From Streptomyces sp. TP-A0356 (GTDB taxonomy: Bacteria; Actinomycetota; Actinomycetes; Streptomycetales; Streptomycetaceae): a stretch of 64,000 bases of DNA. The notes under the pieces are model-generated. The model did not search any database. It saw only the letters and a program-made list of their open reading frames with translations, and had not been told where the DNA came from. Below, piece by piece: positions 58,856 to 64,000 of this stretch (position 1 is the first letter of the stretch; every line of letters starts with the position of its first letter). Both the position numbers and the translations under genes were made by a program. The DNA is taken from contig NZ_BBZJ01000025.1 of assembly GCF_001417775.1 (NCBI RefSeq), forward strand, positions 186,001-250,000, given 5' to 3'.

Positions 58856-60148
58856 TCATGGGGTGACGCTCCGGCAGGGTGCCGCCACGGCGCTCGCGGC
58901 CACCACGAGCGTTCCGAGCAGCAGCCACACGCCCGGCCGTGCCGTGTGCGCCGAGCCCGCGAGTGCGCCGGCCACCAGCGGACCGAAACTGGCCACCGTC
59001 GCGCCGAGTTGATAGGTGACGGCCAGGGCGGAGTACCGGTGGCGGGTCGGGAACAGTTCCACCAGATACGCGGCGAAGCCCCCGTAGACGGCCGCGTGCC
59101 CGATGCCCATCGCCGTCACGAAGGTGACGACGACGAGTCCGGTGCGGCCCGAGGTCAGCCAGTACGGCGCCGGCAGCACCACCAGTGCGCACACCGCGTA
59201 CCCGAAGAGCAGGACCCGGCGGCGTCCGAGCCGGTCGGAGAGTGTGCCGAAGACCGGCAACATCACCGCCTCCACCAGTGCCCCGGCCACCAGTCCGGTC
59301 AGTATCTGCGAACGGGCTCCGGTCGTGTGGGAGGCGTGTGCGAGGAGGTAGACCGAGAAGGTGCTGACGATCATGGCGAGGCCCAGGGCGGCCAGGGCCC
59401 CCCGCAGCACCGGACCCGGACGTTCGCGCAGCACCTCGGTGATCGGGACCCGTGCCGGCTCGCCGTTTCTCCGCTCGCGCAGGAACTCGGGGCTCTCCGC
59501 CACTCCCAGCCGGACGAACACCCCGACCGCCACCAGTACCGCCGAGGCGAGGAACGGAAGCCGCCAGCCCCACGACAACAGGTCTTCCTCGGGAAGCACT
59601 GCCACCAACGAGATCATTGCCGTGCTGCCGGCCAGCCCCAGCGGGAAGCCCGCGGCCGGGAAGCTGCTGAAGACGCCGCGCCGGCCGGGCGGCGCGTGCT
59701 CCGTGGTCATGAGGACGCCGCCGCCCCACTCGCCGCCGATACCGATGCCCTGCACCACCCGCAGGGTGACCAGCAGTGCGGGAGCCCAGAGGCCGGCCTG
59801 CTCGAAGGTCGGCAGGGTGCCGACGAGGAAGGTCGCCGCGCCCATCACCAGCAGCGTCAGCACCAGCATCGACTTGCGGCCGACGCGGTCGCCGAAGTGT
59901 CCGAAGACGGCACCGCCGATCGGCCGGGCGACGAACCCCGCGGCGTAGGTGGCGAAGGCGGCGAGGGTCGCCGCGGTCGGCGACTGCTGCGGGAAGAACA
60001 GCGGGCCCAGCACCAGGGCCGAGGCGGTGGAGTAGAGGTAGAAGTCGTACCACTCGATGGCACTGCCGATCGTGCTCGCCACCAGGACGCGCCGGGCCAT
60101 CCCGCCGGGCGCCACCAACTCTGCCGGGGCCTGCCTGGTGTAGGTCAC
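58856..60148 (-). CDS. MFS transporter, MHS (metabolite:H+ symporter) type
   Basis: A 430-residue 12-helix transporter with MHS/ShiA-like features: STIGSAIEWYDFYLYSTASA, FGHFGDRVGRKSML, RVVQGIGIGGEWGGGVLM and the internal repeat GTLSDRLGRRRVLLFG. The start is GTG 60148. It lies 53 bp upstream of queD on the same strand and may share its promoter. Import or export of a small acid or nucleoside is possible. Confidence 0.83.
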   Translation of the reverse strand: MTYTRQAPAELVAPGGMARRVLVASTIGSAIEWYDFYLYSTASALVLGPLFFPQQSPTAATLAAFATYAAGFVARPIGGAVFGHFGDRVGRKSMLVLTLLVMGAATFLVGTLPTFEQAGLWAPALLVTLRVVQGIGIGGEWGGGVLMTTEHAPPGRRGVFSSFPAAGFPLGLAGSTAMISLVAVLPEEDLLSWGWRLPFLASAVLVAVGVFVRLGVAESPEFLRERRNGEPARVPITEVLRERPGPVLRGALAALGLAMIVSTFSVYLLAHASHTTGARSQILTGLVAGALVEAVMLPVFGTLSDRLGRRRVLLFGYAVCALVVLPAPYWLTSGRTGLVVVTFVTAMGIGHAAVYGGFAAYLVELFPTRHRYSALAVTYQLGATVASFGPLVAGALAGSAHTARPGVWLLLGTLVVAASAVAAPCRSVTP

Positions 60149-60522
60149 GCCCGCCTCCTCGCCGAGGCGGTCCCCGCGCGGGGCGTCGCGGGACGGTGCT
60201 CGCGTGGCACGGGCCGGCGGGGGCGGTGCCTACGCGACACGGCCATGGATTTCCTCAACGAGTCCATTCCAATCTGCCCGGGAGCGGACGAATACGGGGG
60301 CGGCCGGGATGGAAACCTTGCAATCCGGAATCGGGGCGGATCGCGGCGTGGCAACGCCTCGGGGCGCGGCTGGAAAAAGCGTGACTTCATGGTTACCCCG
60401 CCCGGATTCCTTCTGTCCAGCGCGAGGAACGAACATCCACCCGCGCCGAAAGGGCAGTTGCGCAGCGGCGCATCCGGCGGAAGACTCACCCGGACCTGTC
60501 GGAATCCGGAAAGGAGGCCCGG
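60149..60522. other. Divergent gene-free region
   Basis: About 375 bp between a leftward MFS gene and a rightward gene. It should hold both promoters. I see no SARP-type repeat here, so the tubercidin-like operon seems to be under different control. Confidence 0.4.
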
Positions 60523-60990
60523 GTGGGGAGTGAAACGTCCGGGGCCGATGTGTGGACCGGCGAGGACGGCGAGGAGGTGGTGCGCCTGCGCCGCTGGCGG
60601 GGCACCTGGCCGAAGGACGACCCGCACGCCAACTTCAAGTCGGACGTGGTGGGTTATGGCCTGCTCGACCCGCTGCTCACCCTGCGGGGCATGTCCCGCA
60701 ACCTGGACATACCCGTCGGGGCCATCGCCCGGTACGTCCTGGCGCGGTGGGCCACCGGCGGCAGCGGCGGCCTGCTCGAAATCGGCCCGGTGATGGTCCA
60801 CCGGCTGTGGGAGCCCGTCGCCCGGGCCGAGAGCGCCGGTACGGACGAGGAGCGCCTCGCCGCGTACCACCAGCTCCGGCAGATGCTGTCCTGGCTGAAG
60901 CTGCCCCTCGACAACCCGGACCTCTATCCGCCGCAGGCGGAGGACCGCGTCACGGACGGCCGTACCGCGTCCGGCCGAGCCGCGGACTGA
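60523..60990 (+). CDS. Unknown 155-residue cytoplasmic protein
   Basis: The start is GTG 60523 with AAGGAGG five bases upstream. The protein has no signal or membrane segment. The middle reads WRGTWPKDDPHANFKSDVVG and GLLDPLLTLRGMSRNLDIPV, followed by a helical region with AYHQLRQMLSWLKLPLDNP. It resembles conserved Streptomyces hypotheticals, but I assign no function. The 3' end runs into a tandem repeat. Confidence 0.65.
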   Translation: MGSETSGADVWTGEDGEEVVRLRRWRGTWPKDDPHANFKSDVVGYGLLDPLLTLRGMSRNLDIPVGAIARYVLARWATGGSGGLLEIGPVMVHRLWEPVARAESAGTDEERLAAYHQLRQMLSWLKLPLDNPDLYPPQAEDRVTDGRTASGRAAD

Positions 60991-61049
60991 TGCCGGCCCG
61001 CGGACTGATACCGGCCCGCGGACTGATACGCCCGCGGACTGATACGGCC
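60981..61049. repeat. Imperfect 16-18-bp tandem repeat, four copies
   Basis: The unit CGCGGACTGATACCGGCC is repeated at 60981, 60999, 61017 (16 bp) and 61033 (17 bp). The first copy contains the stop codon of the preceding gene. The rest lies in the leader of the sulfatase-fold gene. Confidence 0.8.
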
Positions 61050-61177
61050 CGCTCGTCCAGCCCGCTGAATCCATCCCGACGCGCGGTCTCCCGACCGTCG
61101 TTCAACCGGGGGCGTTCCTCACTCGAACACGGTTCGCCCGCCCAGCGCAGCCCATCGAAGAGCCCATCGGAGGCGGA

Positions 61178-62605
61178 GTGCCCGTGCATCAGCCGAGCCA
61201 CTACGACCATGTCGTCCTCGTGTCCGTCGACACGCTGCGCAGTGACGCGATGTCCGCACATCCCAAGCCGCTGTGGCCGCACACCTACCGGGACGTCCGC
61301 CCGGTGCGCACCACCGTGCTGGACGAACTGGCCTCCCGCGGAGCGTACTTCCCGAACATGATCAGCGCCGCGCCCTACACGGCGGCTTCGCACGGGGCGA
61401 TATTCACCGGCCAATACCCGCTGCACAATGGACTGCACGAATTCTACAACGGGTCGCTGCGTGCTCCCTCGGTATTCACCTACGGTCGGCGTGACGGGCG
61501 CCGCACGGTGATGAAAGTCGACTTCCCCATCATCCTGGGCCCGGAGCTCGGATTCACCCGGGACATCGACACGTATCTCATAGAGAGTGACGACGCCTTC
61601 ATCGATGCGGTGACATCCGAGGACCGTACCCTGGCCCTCGCCCATTTCGGCGGCGTTCATCTTCCCTACGGATTCCACAATCTGACGCTGGGCGGTGCGG
61701 CCTACCGGGAGAAGGTCGCCGAGCTGGAGGCGGGGCTGCCGGACGAACTGCCCTTCGTGGACCGGCTGGTGGAGACGTACCGGGATCCGGAGGACGCCGA
61801 CCTGCTGGTGCGTTACAAGCGCGCCACCACGTATCTGCACGGGCAGGGCGCCTACGACCGGCTCTTCCAGCTGTATCTCGAAGGCGTCGAGCACTTCCTG
61901 GCCACCCGGCTGAGTGGCTTCCTGGACCGGCTCACCGATCGGGTCGCCGCCGCCGGGAAACGGATGCTGCTGGTCCTGTTCGCCGACCACGGAGAGGAGT
62001 TCGACGAGCAGACCAACGGCCACTTCAACTCGATGTCCGAAGGTGTACTGCGCGTCCCCCTGATCATCGTCGGGGACGGGGTCCAGCCCGGCACGCACGA
62101 ACACCGCATCCGTACCGTCGACATAGCCCCTACCGTGCTGGATCTCGCCGGCATCTCCGCCCCCGCCACGGGGGTGTTCGACGGACGGTCCCTGGCGTCC
62201 GTGGTGCGCGGCAAGGACACCCTCGACGGGGACGCGCCCGCCCTCGCCGAGTCGTACAACGCCGAGTTGAACGATTTCATCGCCTTCCAGGAGCGGCAGC
62301 TCAGCGGCCGGACTCCCGGGCCGCTGCGGCACTTCCTGGTCGGGCACGCCGCCTACCTGGGGGACCGCAGGGTCGTGCGGATGGCCCGGCGCTACTCCGA
62401 GGCGTTCCAGCGGGCCACGCCCTTCGACACCGTCCGTGTAGAACGCTTCGACGCCGACGGTGTGCCCCGTCCGGCCCCCGACGACGACGGCGCCGATCTG
62501 CTGGCCCTGCTCGACGACTACCGCACCGCGCTCCGGGCACCACAGGACGTCACCGTCACCGACGAGATGCGCAGCCAACTGCGCTCACTCGGCTACTCGG
62601 TCTGA
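61178..62605 (+). CDS. Sulfatase-fold (alkaline-phosphatase superfamily) hydrolase without a formylglycine site
   Basis: A 475-residue cytoplasmic metallohydrolase. Metal ligands are seen in VLVSVDTLRSDAM and LVLFADHGEEFDEQTNGH. The nucleophile region reads AAPYTAASHGAIFTGQYP: where true sulfatases carry Cys/Ser-x-Pro-x-Arg, a Thr stands here, so formylglycine cannot form and a phosphatase- or phosphodiesterase-like reaction is more likely. GGAGG precedes GTG 61178. Being next to the tubercidin-like operon, it could dephosphorylate the nucleotide, but this is speculative. Confidence 0.78.
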   Translation: MPVHQPSHYDHVVLVSVDTLRSDAMSAHPKPLWPHTYRDVRPVRTTVLDELASRGAYFPNMISAAPYTAASHGAIFTGQYPLHNGLHEFYNGSLRAPSVFTYGRRDGRRTVMKVDFPIILGPELGFTRDIDTYLIESDDAFIDAVTSEDRTLALAHFGGVHLPYGFHNLTLGGAAYREKVAELEAGLPDELPFVDRLVETYRDPEDADLLVRYKRATTYLHGQGAYDRLFQLYLEGVEHFLATRLSGFLDRLTDRVAAAGKRMLLVLFADHGEEFDEQTNGHFNSMSEGVLRVPLIIVGDGVQPGTHEHRIRTVDIAPTVLDLAGISAPATGVFDGRSLASVVRGKDTLDGDAPALAESYNAELNDFIAFQERQLSGRTPGPLRHFLVGHAAYLGDRRVVRMARRYSEAFQRATPFDTVRVERFDADGVPRPAPDDDGADLLALLDDYRTALRAPQDVTVTDEMRSQLRSLGYSV

Positions 62606-62622
62606 GCCGAGGCCGCTCCGGT

Positions 62623-63639
62623 ATGGACACCACATCCCGTTCATGGCCGGCATCGCCCAGTACTCTGGGCGGTCCCGGCTGGTTGGCCCGCGTGGACGAT
62701 CACGCCGCGGAGAGCGCCGCGGGCCGCGTCTGGGCTCGCTGCGGCTACCGCTCGGAGACCGATCCGCTGCGGGCCGTGCTCCTCGCCCGCCCGCCCGACA
62801 GCATCGCCGCGTCGACCGACGCCCGCGCCCAGCTGATGACGGACCGGGTCGACCTCGGGCGGCTGCGCGCTCAGACGGACGCGGTGGCCGAGGTGTTCCG
62901 GACGGAGGGCGTCACCGTCCAGGTGGCGCAGCCGCCGCCGGACGCCCCACCCAATGTGATCTTCATGCGCGATCTGTTCCTGGTCACCCCGGAGGGAGCG
63001 GTGCTGGGGCGCACGGCGTCCGCCCAGCGGGCCGGCGAGGAACGCCACGCGGCCCTCGCGCTGGCTCGGGCGGGCATCCCGATCCTCCACACCGTGCGGG
63101 GGGCGGCGTCGTTCGAGGGAGCCGACGCACTGTGGATCGACCGCCGGACGGTTCTGGTGGGCGCCGGGTTCCGCACCGACAAGGCGGGGGTCGCCGCGCT
63201 GCGGCAGGTGCTGGGCGAGCAGGGGGCAGCGGTGCTGGCGGTGCCGCTCGGCCCCGGGGTGCAGCATCTGCTGGGCTCGCTGGTCCCCGTGGGCCCCCGC
63301 CGGGCGCTCGTGCACTCGGCCGCCGCGACCGCCGAACTGCGGGCCGCCCTGCGAGCCCGGGACTACGAACTGCTGGAGTTCGAGCCCGACGACGAGGTGG
63401 TGCACTCCCGCAGCCTCAATCTCGTGACGCTCGCCCCCGGGCGGGTCCTCATGCCGGACGGCTGCCCACACACCCGGCGTCGGCTGGATGCCGCGGGCAT
63501 CGACACCCTTGTCGTGGACGTCAGTGAGTACGTCCGGGCAGCCGGCGCTCTCGGCTGCCTCACCGGCATCCTGCACCGGTCGGCCGACCCGGCCACGGAC
63601 GCGCCAGGACAGGGTTCGCGGAGCACCGCCCACGCCTGA
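62623..63639 (+). CDS. Amidinotransferase/dimethylargininase-like protein
   Basis: A 338-residue protein of the arginine deiminase/DDAH superfamily. NVIFMRDLFLVTPEGAVLGR holds the Asp site, ASFEGADALWIDRRTVLVG the Glu site, a His lies in PGVQHLLGSLVPV, and the catalytic Cys is in GALGCLTGIL. It acts on a guanidino compound such as a methylated arginine, or transfers an amidino group. It starts 17 bp after the sulfatase-fold gene, probably as one operon. The first 35 residues are weakly supported, so the true start could be later. Confidence 0.8.
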   Translation: MDTTSRSWPASPSTLGGPGWLARVDDHAAESAAGRVWARCGYRSETDPLRAVLLARPPDSIAASTDARAQLMTDRVDLGRLRAQTDAVAEVFRTEGVTVQVAQPPPDAPPNVIFMRDLFLVTPEGAVLGRTASAQRAGEERHAALALARAGIPILHTVRGAASFEGADALWIDRRTVLVGAGFRTDKAGVAALRQVLGEQGAAVLAVPLGPGVQHLLGSLVPVGPRRALVHSAAATAELRAALRARDYELLEFEPDDEVVHSRSLNLVTLAPGRVLMPDGCPHTRRRLDAAGIDTLVVDVSEYVRAAGALGCLTGILHRSADPATDAPGQGSRSTAHA

Positions 63640-63906
63640 TCGGTCGACACATGACGACGCGTCACCGGCGGCGAAGCGACCGGCGGACCGTGCCGGCTGC
63701 GCGGACTCGACCCGGCGGAGCAGAGTATGTGCTGGTCACAGCGGCGCGGAATACCGTTGGAATGCCACTGGGAGCGACGGTAGTGTTGCCCACCGTGCGC
63801 GAACCGTGACCGTCCGGCAGGTCGGCCTCCGCCCGGGCGATGCCCGGGTGCCGCCGCCCATCGCCGCGCGGCAGGCGGGAGAGCGAGAGAGAGTGAGTGC
63901 TCAGCA

Positions 63907-64000
63907 GTGACCTTGCGGGGATCGTTACGCGTCTTACAGGTCAGCGGGTTCCGCCGGTATTGGCTCGGTCAGACCGCCTCCCGGTTCGGCAGCGGCCTGG
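63907..64000 (+). CDS. MFS transporter, N-terminal part (runs off the window)
   Basis: Thirty-one codons from GTG 63907: TLRGSLRVLQVSGFRRYWLG then QTASRFGSGL, the usual opening of a 12-helix MFS exporter. Two of the first eleven codons are TTA (63928 and 63937), the rare leucine codon read only by the bldA tRNA in Streptomyces. Translation is therefore likely development-dependent. Confidence 0.65.
   Translation, partial: MTLRGSLRVLQVSGFRRYWLGQTASRFGSGL

Overview
The window is high-GC actinobacterial DNA, almost certainly a Streptomyces chromosome. Evidence for this is the codon use, frequent GTG and TTG starts, a four-gene conservon (cvnABCD), a SARP regulator, F420-type enzymes and two natural-product loci side by side. 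The gene set at 52.2-58.8 kb matches what I recall of the tubercidin (7-deazaadenosine) cluster, so a tubercidin-producing Streptomyces is a reasonable guess. I cannot name the species.

Layout. 0-14.7 kb is mostly housekeeping: a TauE-type permease end, a HAD phosphatase, cobK and cobF, a DUF309 protein, tRNA-Pro(GGG), the conservon, a cysteine hydrolase, an F420 oxidoreductase, a cold-shock-domain protein, a methylmalonyl-CoA-mutase-type large subunit followed by a relic of its B12 subunit, XdhC, an anti-sigma-type ATPase and a VOC protein. 14.7-26.5 kb holds a small polyketide locus: a 2OG-Fe oxygenase, a free ACP, one KS-AT-DH-ACP polyketide synthase, an acyl-CoA ligase, a type II thioesterase, an NTF2-like protein, a TetR/exporter pair and a SARP. 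26.5-38.9 kb is sulfur assimilation: sirohydrochlorin chelatase, sulfonate ABC transporter, cysN, cysD, cysC, cysH and ferredoxin sulfite reductase, with a secreted selenium-binding/methanethiol-oxidase-type protein and a membrane protein in between.

38.9-50 kb looks like an azoxy (valanimycin-type) locus. It has a PLP decarboxylase, an acyl-CoA-dehydrogenase-like amine N-hydroxylase with a flavin reductase, an aminoacyl-tRNA-dependent acyltransferase (VlmA type), a small membrane protein (VlmO type), a diiron oxygenase (VlmB type), a heme-oxygenase-like diiron protein, a cupin, an NTF2-like protein and an APC permease. Within it, at 41588-41676, lies a well-folded class II tRNA-Ser-like gene whose anticodon loop cannot be a normal one. 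It has its own promoter box and its own terminator. I propose that it is a non-translational seryl donor for azoxy formation.

The polyketide, sulfur and azoxy blocks appear to be tied together by one operator. Copies of GTCAG (or ATCAG) repeat with an 11-bp period and are followed 8-9 bp later by a -10-like hexamer. This arrangement lies upstream of the 2OG oxygenase, the methanethiol-oxidase/nirA operon, the PLP decarboxylase, the cupin, the tRNA-like gene and the N-hydroxylase operon, with weaker copies before the ACP/PKS operon and cysH. It is the geometry expected for a SARP, and the only SARP visible is at 25.7 kb. 50.3-64 kb carries an NmrA-type reductase, a broken hydrolase, the tubercidin-like operon (queD, queE with an in-frame TAG, folE, GMP-reductase-like, phosphoribosyltransferase, UbiD-like, NUDIX, MFS), another MFS, an unknown protein, a sulfatase-fold hydrolase, a DDAH-like amidinohydrolase and the start of a third MFS.
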